A stretch of DNA of 64,000 bases, taken from positions 5,259,753 to 5,323,752 of the forward strand of contig CATQJL010000223.1 in NCBI GenBank assembly GCA_958299035.1, in the 5' to 3' direction. Under the pieces are notes generated by a model. It was not told the origin of the DNA, searched no databases, and was given only the letters and a program-made list of their open reading frames with translations. The number at the start of each line of letters is the position of its first letter. Position 1 is the first letter of the stretch. A program made the position numbers and the translations under genes. Source of the DNA: Cylicocyclus nassatus (lineage: Eukaryota; Nematoda; Chromadorea; Rhabditida; Strongylidae). Positions 1-11,500 of the stretch are shown piece by piece.

Positions 1-2
1 TC

Positions 3-596
3 CTACCAGCTTGCGTTTTTGCTTATAACACTACCGTCCACGAATCCACAGGAGAATCGCCTTTCTTCCTATTGCATGGATTTGACGCGCACGTTCCATG
101 GGATGTGACTGGATCGGAAGTCAGCAAATACGCCGTGGACTTGGACAGTTACGCGCAGGAATTAGCAGTTGGCACACAGATTGCCCGTGAATACGCCCGA
201 GGAGTGAATGAGAAAATGCGGGAGAAAATGAAAGCCTCGTATGATCGCGAAAAAGGAGTTGACTCGCGTCCTGTTCCTCCGCAAATAGGCGACCGAGTCT
301 ATATGAAGATACCGGGAGAGCGGCAATCATCACGCAACCCTAAGCTAGCCAATCCCTGGGAAGGGCCCTATCGGGTGTTGGAAACTAGCAGCAATAGCGC
401 GCTGATAACACTCATAGGCGCGAACAAAGAGCCAGTTAGAGTGCCTTTTGATTTGCTAAGGAAATTACCCCGGGGAATATCCGATGAACCCCTTAGGACC
501 AGGAAAAGTAGGGGAAAAAGGATGGAATGGACATCGCCGATGGACATCGCATGGATGGATGGATGGACATCGCCGCCGTTGCCCCCAATACGCTGA
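3..596 (+). CDS. Ty3/gypsy Pol polyprotein, integrase C-terminal part (5' truncated by window)
   Basis: The frame is open from the window edge and ends at 596. Its first residues (AYNTTVHESTGESPFFLLHG) match the end of the integrase core that Ty3/gypsy elements share. A basic region follows, and then the small C-terminal chromodomain/SH3-like part (GDRVYMKIPG, then NPWEGPYRVLE) seen in these integrases. The family's role is to insert element cDNA into chromosomes. The catalytic D,D residues lie upstream of the window. The last 40 codons are low complexity because a GGAT-rich microsatellite covers the stop region. The next ORF overlaps this one in the +1 frame, and a polypurine tract and probable LTR follow, so this is the 3' end of one element. 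Family assignment is secure; whether it is active cannot be judged. Confidence 0.8.
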   Translation, partial: LPACVFAYNTTVHESTGESPFFLLHGFDAHVPWDVTGSEVSKYAVDLDSYAQELAVGTQIAREYARGVNEKMREKMKASYDREKGVDSRPVPPQIGDRVYMKIPGERQSSRNPKLANPWEGPYRVLETSSNSALITLIGANKEPVRVPFDLLRKLPRGISDEPLRTRKSRGKRMEWTSPMDIAWMDGWTSPPLPPIR

Positions 597-1764
597 GAGG
601 CTCGCCGCCGCAAAGGGGATACGCTACGAACATCCCGCAGTTTTTCCGTGGGCAGTGCAGTACAATTTGAGTGAAATTGTCATGGAAGCTATAACGATGC
701 TGGAACAGCTGGAGCCTCCAACCCCCGCGAGAAGTACCGAGAGAGATGTCTTCATTGCAGTGCCGGTTGCCTTTGCAAGGGTAAACGCCGAAATCGGATA
801 TGAAGACAATATCACTATCTACATCTACACGGATTTCGGAACACTCGCCACGAAACTGCTGACCCACGCGATCACCAAAAGCATCATCATCATCTGGCCG
901 CAGACGATGCCCGACAGCCGGCCCATGAGGCAGCTCCTAATAAGCTTGGAAAGACATCTAGCTGATGGAGGGGCGCTTGCTTTCTTTCCGTCTCCATACG
1001 AGGATTCCAATGCGGCTGAATGGAGGAGAATGGGCGAAGTGTGTAGAGAATTCACGCGCTACATGACGGACCCCCGAAGGAACTTCGAGGCCCTGGTACG
1101 GGATCATTACTCGGACGTACTAGACGCTGCCCCCTACACCCATCCCGCGGCCTGCTTGGGCACCACACCCCGTCGCAATTCCACTTCAATCTTGTCGGAC
1201 AAGCAGATGTTGCTGTACCTGGAGAAAATGCGCATCACACTCGCCGACCTCGTTCGCCTCCCGGAGTTCAACTTTGCATCAACACAGCTGAGGGAACAGC
1301 GGGCGCGAGAAAAAGCTCGTGCGAGAAAGCGTCGTAGGGAAGAGAGAATGCCCAACTTCTGGGTCATCGAAGACCCGCAGAGGCAGCGCCACCAACAGCC
1401 TATAACGTTCCATCCCCCGCCTACCAGCAGCCGTCATTCCAGCCCGCCACGCCGCCGCGAACGCTCCAGCAGCCGTCGTCGTAGTCCGCCACGCCACCTT
1501 CGTAGAGACGACTACCCCGCCAGTGATCGTAAAGCAGCCAGCCCCGGGAGCAGGTCATCGTACCGCCGTGAGTCGCCTAACCGCCCAGGAAGCAGTCGTC
1601 GCCGAGCGAGCCCAGAACAAGGACCATCATATCGCCGCCCTCACTCTCCCGTACGTAGCGGAAGTCGTCGCTCACCCGGACACCAGCAGTTCGAAGGCCA
1701 CGGTCGCACCCCACGCCAGCAACCTCAGAGTCGGGACGACTCTCGCCGCCGCCCGGGCATGTGA
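484..1764 (+). CDS. Extra 3' ORF of the Ty3/gypsy element, Arg/Ser-rich tail, function unknown
   Basis: This is an open frame of 426 codons that overlaps the end of pol by 113 nt in another frame. The true start is uncertain: the ATG at 484 lies in the low-complexity overlap, and internal ATGs or frameshifting are possible. Residues about 60-280 look globular. From about 275 the chain becomes very basic (a run of R, K and E), and the last 120 residues are rich in Arg, Ser and Pro in RRRSPPR-type repeats, like RNA-binding RS domains. I see no signal peptide or membrane segment, so it does not resemble an envelope protein. Its place between pol and the polypurine tract suggests an accessory protein of the retrotransposon. 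The nucleic-acid-binding role is inference from composition only. Confidence 0.6.
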   Translation: MNPLGPGKVGEKGWNGHRRWTSHGWMDGHRRRCPQYAERLAAAKGIRYEHPAVFPWAVQYNLSEIVMEAITMLEQLEPPTPARSTERDVFIAVPVAFARVNAEIGYEDNITIYIYTDFGTLATKLLTHAITKSIIIIWPQTMPDSRPMRQLLISLERHLADGGALAFFPSPYEDSNAAEWRRMGEVCREFTRYMTDPRRNFEALVRDHYSDVLDAAPYTHPAACLGTTPRRNSTSILSDKQMLLYLEKMRITLADLVRLPEFNFASTQLREQRAREKARARKRRREERMPNFWVIEDPQRQRHQQPITFHPPPTSSRHSSPPRRRERSSSRRRSPPRHLRRDDYPASDRKAASPGSRSSYRRESPNRPGSSRRRASPEQGPSYRRPHSPVRSGSRRSPGHQQFEGHGRTPRQQPQSRDDSRRRPGM

Positions 1765-1787
1765 AGGAAAGGAAAGAAGGAAAAAAA
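1763..1787 (+). other. Polypurine tract of the Ty3/gypsy element
   Basis: An unbroken stretch of A and G lies immediately after the last ORF and just before the presumed 3' LTR. This is where plus-strand priming happens in LTR retrotransposons. The call rests on position and composition. Confidence 0.55.
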
Positions 1788-2260
1788 CACACATATGAAT
1801 GATCTGAAATGTCTAAAGGTGCTTTATTCTTAGCGCGTACCTCTTTCCTTAATCTTATTTTGCTGTTTTGATGTTGCAATTGTTGTTATTATCTCGTTTG
1901 GTTCGTTTCTGATATAAATTTCCTATTGTTTGGCATGATTTCGTATGCGCACCCGCCGTCGTGGCGGGACCAGGCGATTGGCACGGCATGCACATCTTCT
2001 CGGCCGCTATATAAGGCGGCTCCGCTTGGTTCAAATCACTTTTTGTCTTCGAGTCAACTGGTGAGCGGTCGATCAATTGAGGAACCAAGCCGAGGAGGAC
2101 GCCGACGCCAATCGCTTGGAGGATCGCTTCAATAAAGGACTTGAGAAACCCCTGGACACCACGCCGAGCCCCCGCGATAGCGCCTAGAGTAGGCCTCCTA
2201 TTGCGTAACAATAGTTCGCTTTCCAGCCACGATAGAATTATACAAGTGCACATAAGAATA
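1788..2260 (+). repeat. Probable 3' LTR of the Ty3/gypsy element
   Basis: The region holds a TATA box (TATATAAGG at 2008-2016) and, about 120 bp later, an AATAAA polyadenylation signal at 2131-2136, the usual order in an LTR (U3, R, U5). The second LTR is outside the window, so the exact ends are unknown. The right edge lies before the TA-flanked MITE that starts at 2281. Confidence 0.5.
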
Positions 2261-2280
2261 TATATATGATGTGTATAATA

Positions 2281-3087
2281 TTAGGCTGGAAACTAAGTTT
2301 TGCAACTGGTTTCATAACTTCACTCTCTTTGGATATGGCGCACTCAAACTTTGGCATCATGTAGAAGGCAATGTGAGCTACAAGAGAGCACAAATTGTCT
2401 AAATTTTGAACACGAAATAGAAAAGTTTCAAACTTTCGGAAACTAGTGAAATTTGAGAATTTTTGGGGTTTCAAGCTAAAATGAAGCCTTTGGCAGCCTA
2501 GACCATGTGCAGTAATCCGGATCCGTCTACAAATTATTGCTGAAGGTTGACTCCTTTGGCTTACTAAGAACGAAACAAAATTTAGGGGCATGTCGAGATT
2601 TGGCGTCCTCATAAAGTCGAGCGAGTCGATGTCCGCAAGAGCTGCTGGGGACGACCGTCAATGACTAAAGAGTCCGAAGCGCAAATTCCGCCGAGACTTT
2701 ACATAGTAAGGTTATTTGACCTGCCAAACGGGAATATCACATTAATTTGTTGAATCAATTTTCAATCATTTTTCCTTGTTTAGGGTGGGACCCCATATCG
2801 TACACCGACAATAATCCTACAAAAAAGCCCTTATCACGCAACTTCACTATCGTTTTCGTGATCAGCATGTCGGATAACACCCCTATGCCAAGTTTCATCC
2901 AAATCCGCCAAACTTTGAATTTTCCCCTTCATACCATGCACCTACCGTAACCCTTCCTGCGACGTCAGGATTTGGTAAAACAGCAGCTGCGCTTGTAGCT
3001 TACGTAATGCGCAGCAAAATTTGAGTGCGCCATGTTGAATGAGAGGGAAGTTATGAGACCAGTTGCAAAACTTAGTTTCCAACCTAA
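2281..3087. mobile_element. Mariner-type non-autonomous element with ~100-bp inverted ends
   Basis: The left end TTAGGCTGGAAACTAAG and right end CTTAGTTTCCAACCTAA are near-perfect inverted repeats. Imperfect pairing continues for about 100 bp inward, including a shared GCGCACTCAAA block. Both sides carry TA (2279-2280 and 3088-3089), the target of the Tc1/mariner superfamily, and TTAGG-type ends are common in mariners. No transposase frame is visible in the 807 bp, so this is a MITE or internally deleted copy. Confidence 0.75.
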
Positions 3088-3419
3088 TATATGCATGACC
3101 AAGTTGGAGTTTCGCAAGTTTTTTTTTTGAGACGGAAGTCTGATTTTTTGGATTTGAGCTTAGTTTTTTTTCAAACTTCAAGATCGAAGTGATCGTGATT
3201 GTCAAGTTATCGGATATACATTCCCTACATTTCTGTACTTTCTCTATCGCTCCAGCACAAGGAACGTGCAATAATTCTGCATCAACCTAATCCATTGCAA
3301 GAAGTCCTCAAAATGCAAAGTGGATGATGTAATCGAATCTATATTTGTTTTTGTTCATGATCCTTTTCTTTGATTAACACGGAGAGGATCCTTACTTGCC
3401 TTTTGAGATAGTATTGACT

Positions 3420-3920
3420 TCTTGATTTTTTGCATGGTTCATCCTAGGGAGCTCAAATCTTACATTGTTGGTTTTAGTACGCTAACTACGAGAATGATAG
3501 TCTCGAAATTTGATACCGCCTTCTTGCATCAGTTTTTGATTTTTACGAAAATTCTACCGTTACTGCTACCATAGCTTCACTATAGGACGGTAGTGAACAA
3601 AATGGACATTATAATCGTGATTAGCACATGAAATAACTTCAAAACACAATTTTTCACGAAAATCCATGATTTGGGATCGTGCAGAATGAATATCGTAACC
3701 TTACCGTATAATGTCAAAAACTGAGATAAATTATATCTTGATAATCAGCACCTTCTATAACACCTTGAAGAAATTCTTGGAAACACGTTTTGATTTTTTC
3801 CAAAAAGACCAAATTCGCACAGTACGACTCATGGGCAGGTCATAAGTTTGACAGAGCGAAAAAGGCTCTGGCCAAAAGGGCAGTAATCGTAATCGGCTTT
3901 GCCGGGAATGTGTTAATATC
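3420..3920 (-). repeat. Decayed copy of the TTAA-flanked repeat found at 31048-32586
   Basis: Read on the minus strand, this stretch follows the same order as the start of the element at 31048. It begins TTAACACATT at 3917, then an ATTACTGCC block, an AAACTTATGACC block and a CACTATAATCG/TTCACTAC block. Similarity is patchy and no second end is seen, so it is a degraded fragment. Between it and the LINE at 4323 (3921-4322) I see nothing recognisable; 3088-3419 also shows no gene. Confidence 0.5.
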
Positions 3921-4322
3921 AATGTTTAGCGTTTATCTCCAAATCTTTGAACAGTAAAGGTGTGCTTTCACCTCGAGGTTGAAGTTATGAAAAGAAGCAG
4001 TAGAACAAAATGAAAAACGCGAAGAATTCATAACTACACTTACTTCATCTTTAAAGACTATAGCACTAAATTACATCCAACAGATTCTCTACGATTAAGT
4101 ATGTTACTCATACAATCTGCTGTCTACCACTCAGTCGCCGTTGACAACCGCATAAGATCCTCTCGAATTCGTTTTGTTTCCGAACAAAATTTTGTCCTGG
4201 CGTTGACCCAACTCCACCGGATATTTAGTGATTTGGTGATCTGTATCGGGACAAAATGATTGTGCTGGAGGTTGACCTACACGGTCATCCTGCAATATGA
4301 TTTTGGCTAGTGTCCGCCATAA

Positions 4323-6435
4323 GTGACGACATTTTCGGTCACTTTTGGATATTGCGGCACTAATTTTCGTTTATTCGATCGTATAATGATTGGTTTGATC
4401 TTTTCAAGGATTTGGCATCTGTTGATGATCTCTACTACTGCTTTCGTAAAACACTGTACTCGACTTTTTCAAGATTTGTACCGTTTCGTTTCAAGCCTTT
4501 CGCACTAGAATATTATCCTACACATATCAAAAATCTTTTTCACCAGAAATCTCATCTATTTTCGCAGTCATCTGACCCTTTGAGTGATGATGAGTATAGA
4601 AAAATTTGTGCAGATATCAATCATCATATTAAGAAATTTTTCGCTAACCGAGAACGACGTCTTTCTAGAAACAATTTCAAAGAGCTTTACGGATACTTCA
4701 GATTCAAGATGAAAGGTCAACAAAAAATTTCTAACTTGAAAGATGAGCAGGGCTACGTTGATGACAGAAAGGTGACAGAGAGAAAGCAGAAAGGTGACAG
4801 AGAGAAAGCGGAAGCGCTAGGAAAATTTTTTGCCTGCTATTTCACCGAAAAAGAACCGATTCATAAAGGAACATACTATCACCTAACGACTCGCACATCT
4901 GTTGCCCAGATCTGTTCATTGACACTACAAAAGTTTACGACATCTTGAAAAAACTCAAAGAGACAACGACCGCAGCATATGACGGTATTAATCAAATTGT
5001 GTATCGCAGATGCGCTGGTGCTTTGGCTTTCCCTCTGTCTATTATTTTCAATTCCTCTCTTTCTCTAAGTGTAGTGCCTGTCATTTGGAAGGAGGCACTA
5101 GTAACAGCTATTCCTAAACGAGAGCATAGTAGTGCCCTCTAATTTTCGTCCTATCAGCATAACTGCAACATTCGGAAAAATACTTGAAAAGGTTATAAAG
5201 TACGTCCTGTTTGAATGGTTGCAAGACAACGATATTTTGCCGGCAGCCTAAATGGGCTTCCTCCCTGGGGGGTCCACTACTGCATTACTCACGGATTCCG
5301 TTCTTGATTGGATAAGTGCTTTGAACGTTGGCAAATCTGTTGATATTAGGTTCCTTGATCTATCCAAGGCATTTGACAGAGTTGATCATTACAAACTACT
5401 ATCCAAACTTGACAGTTTTGGAACCCGCGGACAACTGCTATCTTGGTTTGGGTCTTACCTGCATGACAGAGATATGACGGTACGTGCAGAGAGGGACCGA
5501 ATTCTCAAGCAGATTTCCGTGCAGCAGTGGAGTACCCAGGGCAGCATACTTTCGCCTCTTCTTTTCCTCGCATGCACAGCGAATTTACCATCCTATCTGC
5601 AGACTCATCCTAACATCAAGGCGCAAAATTTTGCAGATGACATAAAGATTTATTTTTGCTATACTGTCGCATCGTCTAAAATTTGGAAGCTTCCCGTTAA
5701 TGCTTTGAAATCAAAAGTGATGCACCTTGGTAAAGCACCATACCATGCCTATACATGTAAGGGCGTTGAGCTAGAATTATGCAATGTTGCTAGGGACTTA
5801 GGGGTTTTTATCGATGACCAACTCAATTTTTCTCTTCACTTTGATTCGGTCTCCAAAAAAGCGCTGGCCGTAGTTTTTGTTTTATTCCGAAGTATTCATA
5901 ACAATGATGCAGGGCTTTTTGTGAAACTATATAGAACATATGTTTTGCCACTTTTGGAATACGCAATCCCTGTTTGGAATCCATTCAAAAAAAGGACTTC
6001 GAGCTAGAAAGAGTACAAAGAATATTCACTAAAGTCGTTTTCTATAGATGTTATCCCAAAAGCGATTATCCTCAATCGCTACCAGCGTACAGATCGAGAT
6101 TATTTGCTTTGGGGTTGCGAAGTCTATTGTACCGAAGGATATGTAATGATCTGATATTTTGTTTCCGTGTCATCAGACTAGAAACGCGATTGAAACCAAG
6201 TAGGTACTGGGTCTTCAGGCTTTGTGGGATGCGAATTGGAGGGCTCTGTTTGAGTTACCGTAAACTGGGAAGCAGAGTCCTTTTTAAAGCTTTCAACTCC
6301 TTTGTGTGCCGAACCGCAAGATGGCTAATTCTTCTGCCTAAGGAAATAACTACTTGTACGACCTCTGCGGACTTCCGCAAGAGACTAGCCACGATTAACG
6401 TTTTGCAATCATTAAATATCGCTGATGTTACCTAA
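4323..6435 (+). pseudogene. CR1/jockey-type LINE reverse transcriptase, frameshifted
   Basis: Conceptual translation switches frame at least three times (near 4410, 4945 and 5140) and between 5974 and 6007, and an in-frame TAA sits at 5249 just before the GFLPGGSTTALL motif. Within the pieces the non-LTR reverse transcriptase blocks appear in order: NFRPISITATFGKILEKVI, a DLSKAFDRVDH palm motif, QGSILSPLLF, FADDIKIY (the YADD active site with F for Y), RDLGVFIDDQLNF, and the C-terminal LEYAIPVWNPF and LERVQRIF blocks typical of jockey/CR1 proteins. The upstream endonuclease is not recognisable. The product copies LINE RNA at the target in intact relatives; this copy cannot. A fragment of the same type lies on the minus strand at the right window edge. 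Confidence 0.85.
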
Positions 6436-6945
6436 AAGTTTACGCATCCATGAAACTCAGATTAGCACCTTTTTTCACCCAATTGGTAAGTTAAATACAT
6501 AATGCTCTGGATTTTTGTACCTTTATTTGGGCGATCATAGCATGCTTTCCTCGCGTCGAGCCGTTTGAGGAGATCAAAACTTGGTGAGCCCCTCTTCCTT
6601 GAGGTCCCCCCCCCCCTCCTCTCGCCTGGGGTCCTTGACGGATTCGTCCGCCCTAGGTTAAGTCGGTCAGCCAAGCCCCGGGGTGTCTGTGTCCTCATTT
6701 AGTTGCGTCTGGAGTAGGGAACAAGATCTCGGAAAATGACCCCCACCTTCTGAAGAAGGAGAACCACCTGAACGCCTCGCAGGGACTGTTACGACCACTG
6801 TGCCGGACCAGAGCATTACTTTTCTTTTTTTTGTCGTGTTCATGTTGTGTTTATTTTGTTCGTGTTTTGCAGTTTTGAGTTTTTGGTTGAGTTTTTGGAA
6901 CACCAGTGAGTGTACTACATATATAAATAAATAAATATTGTTACA
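6436..6945 (+). repeat. 3' untranslated tail of the CR1/jockey LINE
   Basis: No coding frame continues after 6435. The segment ends in a short ATAAATAAATAAAT run at about 6921-6937, the kind of simple 3' tail on which many non-LTR elements prime. The stretch at 6600-6760 is C-rich. The assignment rests on position after the reverse transcriptase. Confidence 0.5.
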
Positions 6946-7005
6946 TTGTCTCTCATTGTTTTTGAGTTGTTATGTATTTGATAGTTGCTCTTTCTAGCGA
7001 GTATC

Positions 7006-7216
7006 TCATTCGGATTGGTATTCTGCCTCTGTTTGGTGGCTTAAATTTTTCCCAATTACTGTCGTAAAAGTAATCTCTCTGACATTGGCATATATGACGT
7101 GCGTATTCACTGTTTCTTCAGATCCTGGTATTGTAGATTTCAACGTTGAACATATAGTGTTTTCGATATCTTGTCGAAGCTCTACTACCTGTCGAAGATT
7201 TTGTTGATCGTCTAAA
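7006..7216 (-). CDS. Probable last coding exon of the Spinster-like gene
   Basis: On the minus strand a CTGCAG acceptor at 7217-7218 opens a frame of 69 codons that runs to a TGA at 7006-7008. The peptide begins LDDQQNLRQVVELRQDIENT, is hydrophilic with a short coiled-coil-like start, and ends in EAEYQSE. It starts with one base of a split codon. Orientation and place fit a cytoplasmic tail of the gene whose exons lie at 8597-26903. The exon that should join them (last two membrane helices) was not found, so it could belong to another gene. Codon flow looks real; the gene assignment is inference. Confidence 0.45.
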
Positions 7217-7234
7217 CTGCAGGCTACTCTATTA

Positions 7235-7458
7235 CCCTAAAATCTCACAGATAAATCCTCCCATCAAATAAGTCGTCTACAGATAAGTCCGCCTACAGAT
7301 TAGTCCTTTTTCCTTCCATTAAACCACCATGGAATCTTGTCAGATAAGTCCGGATTTATTTGATGGGAGGACTTATTGTTAGACTGTTGGCGGTGCGAGG
7401 GTGTTTTTTCATCGATTTGTCTTGTCAAAAAAGCGGACTTGTCTGTAAGATGTTAGGG
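7235..7458. mobile_element. Short TA-flanked MITE
   Basis: The left end CCCTAAAATCTCACAGATAA and right end TTGTCTGTAAGATGTTAGGG are imperfect inverted repeats, with more paired blocks inside (AAATAAGTC/GACTTATT type). TA occurs on both sides (7233-7234 and 7459-7460). It is 224 bp long with no ORF, so it is a non-autonomous element, probably Tc1/mariner-like. It sits 18 bp from the acceptor of the exon at 7006-7216. Confidence 0.6.
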
Positions 7459-8596
7459 TATCTACTGGCGTTTTTTGTTTTGATAAGAGGCTCCAAAGCA
7501 ACGGTCCGGTTTAGCTGATCCTATACAATGTTAGGCCCTACTGAAAACTAGGGTAAGCTACTGGTCTGGCCACTAAACGTCGGAGTAACAAAGATAATAA
7601 TGTTGCAGACTTCTGGGAACATCACTAGCCAGATTACTGCTATTTCAGGAAAAGTTGCGTTTTTTGATATGAATGTGAAATAATTCATAGAATACGAAGC
7701 AAGGCGATTCGTTTGCTTGTTCTTTTTTCTGTTCAGAACATCGAGATCTTTTTATCATTTCTTTTCACAAGGCTGGTCCTGACTTTCTACAGGAAGATTC
7801 CGCAAAGATGAATCACTTGTCATTAGTTTCCTCAAAATATCTATCACCAGGTAGAGTGCACACTTCGGCAATGCATATCAGTATAGTCTGTGTATCGGAA
7901 ATTCAAAAGTGCTAGAAAAAGAAAAAGAGTTCTAAGGCTAAATTCACGGCCTGTGGTGGCTTGGGGACTTCTAAATTTAGCCGGCTATTCGACTGCGTTT
8001 GACCGGAAATGTGCTGCACAGCTCCCGATCTAAATGAAGTTGAAAATGCTAAACCGGCACTTCTACGACTCTTTTATCCCCACCATAACGTCGCGCATAT
8101 TTTCAGTGAGTGCCACTTCGTCTCACTTGCGTTAGTCAATCGCGAATGCACGTGCTCTCTTTTTCGTAGCAACACACATACGCAGCGTGTGGGCATTGCG
8201 CAGCGATCTCCGGTCGACGCGCAGAGGACTTCATGATTTGGGAAAGCCATATACAGGGCTTAGTGTAGCTTGTCGGTGTCGCCAGAGTCCAGCGCGGGAG
8301 TGGAGATGCTAAGGCAAGGGACACTGCGTTTGATAAGCCTTGTACATAGATTAAAAGGGCGCAGCAATCAGAACTTTTTGCCTTTGTTAAAAACTTCATG
8401 CACTTCCAGGATGTATACAAGATTGAACCTTAAATTGAGGCACCCTTTTTCTTTAAGGAACGGCAACATTTTCACGAATATAAAATCAATGAATCTGTTA
8501 CCCTATGAGCTGAATCTAATGTGTGATCAGCGGTGGTTTTTCACGATAACTGATACGAGCCGACATTCTGCTTCCATTCACTTCACATTTACTCAC
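7459..8596. other. Unassigned stretch, presumably Spinster intron plus a missing exon
   Basis: No exon could be fixed here. The Spinster family should have two more membrane helices after the exon at 8597, so an exon of about 150-200 bp is expected. On the minus strand around 8225-8310 one frame looks vaguely similar but has a stop and the wrong entry phase, so it is not called. Confidence 0.4.
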
Positions 8597-11500
8597 CATG
8601 CCAATAATGTAAGTGCTATGGGCGTCCCCAAAGGCATGCGAAATCAGTGTCTGCCACGAGACGGCGACGCATCGACGTGATGGTATAATTATATCCTAGG
8701 AAATAATTTTCATCTTAAACTGCGTTGCGTAGAAGCAAAATCTGAGCATGTAATTGTGCTACAATTTGGGAAGAGACAGGGATCAGTACCTTGACACAAG
8801 AAGTACAGTTCTCTGGCCTTTTTTGATTGACTGAAAAACAGGTAAATCGAACTTACCACCAACAAATCTACCACGAGAGGCCAGCAGAGACACATAGCAG
8901 TCGTTGTAAAAAACAAAGTAATCTGTAAAACACCTGTGTTATGCAAAAATGCAACATAGCTTAGCGTGTTAGTTATTCTCTAACATTACTCATGCATATT
9001 GTAGGAATCAAGCGCAAGTGGATAGCATTCTCTTTCCTCGTATTTGTAATCACAAAAGTTACCCATGCATCCACCATGTCGATTGGAATCAAGTACAATA
9101 AGAAGTACACTAGTGGTGCAGCGAGGAAAGATCCAATTCCGCATATGATTGAGTCCGATCTTTCAGTCTGTACACATTTAGATGGCCCAACACCATAGCG
9201 TAGAAGCTATATGGAAAATGCATTCCCTAGTTTGGAACATCAAAATTGCATACCATTGAAAGTACCGAACCGAGAGCGATGCCAACAATTCCACCAGTGA
9301 GAGTAATAGCTCCAAAAATTGCATCAATCCTAAATAGTAAGTTCTTTGCATACCAGGGAGCGGCACGAGGGTGGCAAAACGATGTTGAGGAAAGCCTCTT
9401 CTTCGACTTTTACGAATTTGCATTTGATGGCGCCAGCTGCAGGATCTTTCAATCAAGGAGCGCATTCTTCCTCGAAAGGACAGGCGTCGTTGCCTTTCGG
9501 ATCCGATCGAAGAGGAGAGGAGAAGCTTTTGAACCAAAAGTTACTAAATGTATCTTCGTGAAGAACAGCTTCGTAGAAATCATGAAAAAAATAGTCCGGG
9601 GTGGCAGAGTATGCTCCTCCTAGCCCTTTTTTATACACCAAATTTGGAGGTATATCGTCGTGTGCGCGCTGTAAACGAGGCAATCAAACTAATTAATGAA
9701 AAGAAATCTGATTTTTAAGAATAACGCGAACGAACAATATCGTATTTGCACGTCGGTCGTGTACGAACTTGCTGAGGGGATGCTTATGTGTAGATGGAAG
9801 TTACGATACGTTCTTTACTTACGTAGAACAGTTTCTAGGATGACATTTGCCACCCTCGTGCCGGGCCCTGAAGAGTACCTCGCTCATAATCGCCGAGGGC
9901 AGGCTGCCATGCGAATTTTGAGCAAGCAGGCACCGGAAAAATAGTCCGCTGATTTCTTGCGGTCCGCTGGCAGATATTTGGAATAATTTTGGCCAGTTTT
10001 CAGACGAACGCTCGGATAACTATCGCGGTCTTTCTGTGGATAAGTTGCGGGCTGGCCGCATTCTCGCGGATTTTCCGCGAGGATATGCAAAATTGTTGGG
10101 GGTCGCATGGTCCTTTGTGAAGGACCGCACTGCCCAGGGTACCTTCCGTTGAATGAAGATACCCCAAACTTGGGTGATCAAGCCAGCGATGACACCCCTG
10201 CCACATAAAGTCCCATTTTTGCTCGGCGTACGCCTGAAACTGCGTAAAAAGGGTCCGAGCGTTTGCTGAAAGCTTGGCCAGCGCTCTCTGAAAAAAATTA
10301 TTTGCCGAGCGCTTGCAAAAAATGCTGTATTGTTCCCCGCTGGCAGAATATGCGACCGTAAAGGATGTGCCGCTCGCTGAAGGTTTCGCCACGCCCCAAA
10401 ATTCTGCTGACCGCCTGCAGAAAAGCGCGAGTTTGCGGACATCCTGCCCCTCTCAGGTAATCGCCGGGGGCAAGCGGCCATGCGATTTATGGGTGGGCGG
10501 GCACCGGAAAAATAGTTCGTTGACTTCTTGCGGTCCGCTTGCAGATATTTGGAAGAACTTATGCGAAGTTTTAGACGAATGCTTGGAGAGCAATCGCGGT
10601 TCTTTATAGATTAGCTGCGGCGCAGTGGCCGCATTCTCGCGGACTTTTCGCGAGAATAAGCAAAATTTTCTGGGGCCGCACGGTCCTTTGTGGAGAACCG
10701 CGCAATCCCCAGGTACTTTCCGCTGAGATAAACGACCTCAAACTTGAGTAACTAAACCAACGGTGACATCTCTGCCACACAGAGTCCTATTTGTGCTCGG
10801 CGTACGCCCGGAACTGCTTAAAAAGAGTCCGACCGCTTGCTGAAAGTTTGGCTAGCGCTCGCTGAAAGAAATTATTTGCCGAGCGCTTGCACAAAATGCT
10901 GTATTGCTGCCCACTGACAGAATATGCGACCTTAAAGGAAGTGCCGCCAGCTGAAGGTTTGGCCACGCCCAAAATTCTGTTGACCGCTTGCAGAAAAGCG
11001 CGAGTTTGCCGCCTGCCCCCGACGATTATCTGAGCCGGTGAATATCTGAGTCGGGCGGTCATTTGCTTCTGCTGTGGATGTTCATAAAATTTTCCACACA
11101 ATTTGCCGTTGAAGTGCGGGACAAGACATCTTACAAATCGCCAAAAGTATGGGGACGTATTGTGTTGGTTTAGGTCACAAAAGAGAGTAGTAGTACTAGA
11201 GACGTTCTGAGTTTGAATTGTAAGAGATTCTGAAGGCATCCTAATGGTAGCTGTAGTGGCGTGGGCGTGACACTGACTCTCCAATTGCTATCTATAATAT
11301 CTTTTGGTTGCCCTCTGTAAAATAATCGGCAGCTTATCGACATTTCGGCCTTCAACTTCGCCGGGTGCCTAGCAAAGGCAGATTGGCTTAGATTTTCTCC
11401 ATAGTCCAGTCACTGCCTATTTTATTATGCAAGAAGTCTGGTAAGTTTCCCCTTGTTAGGATATGTTCACTTACTCAGTTATGAAGTACAGAGAACAACT

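Noticed and set aside
8225..8310. Possible helix-11 exon of the Spinster gene on the minus strand (TPALDSGDTDKLH then ALYMAF in one frame)
   Set aside because: It has a stop between the two parts, and the acceptor gives the wrong phase after the exon at 8597. Likely chance.
9330..9375. In-frame extension of the exon at 9254-9329 (APWYAKNLLFR)
   Set aside because: The frame is open upstream, but the TTTAG acceptor at 9330-9331 joins in exact phase to the exon at 14751 and gives the expected family order. The extension has no match.
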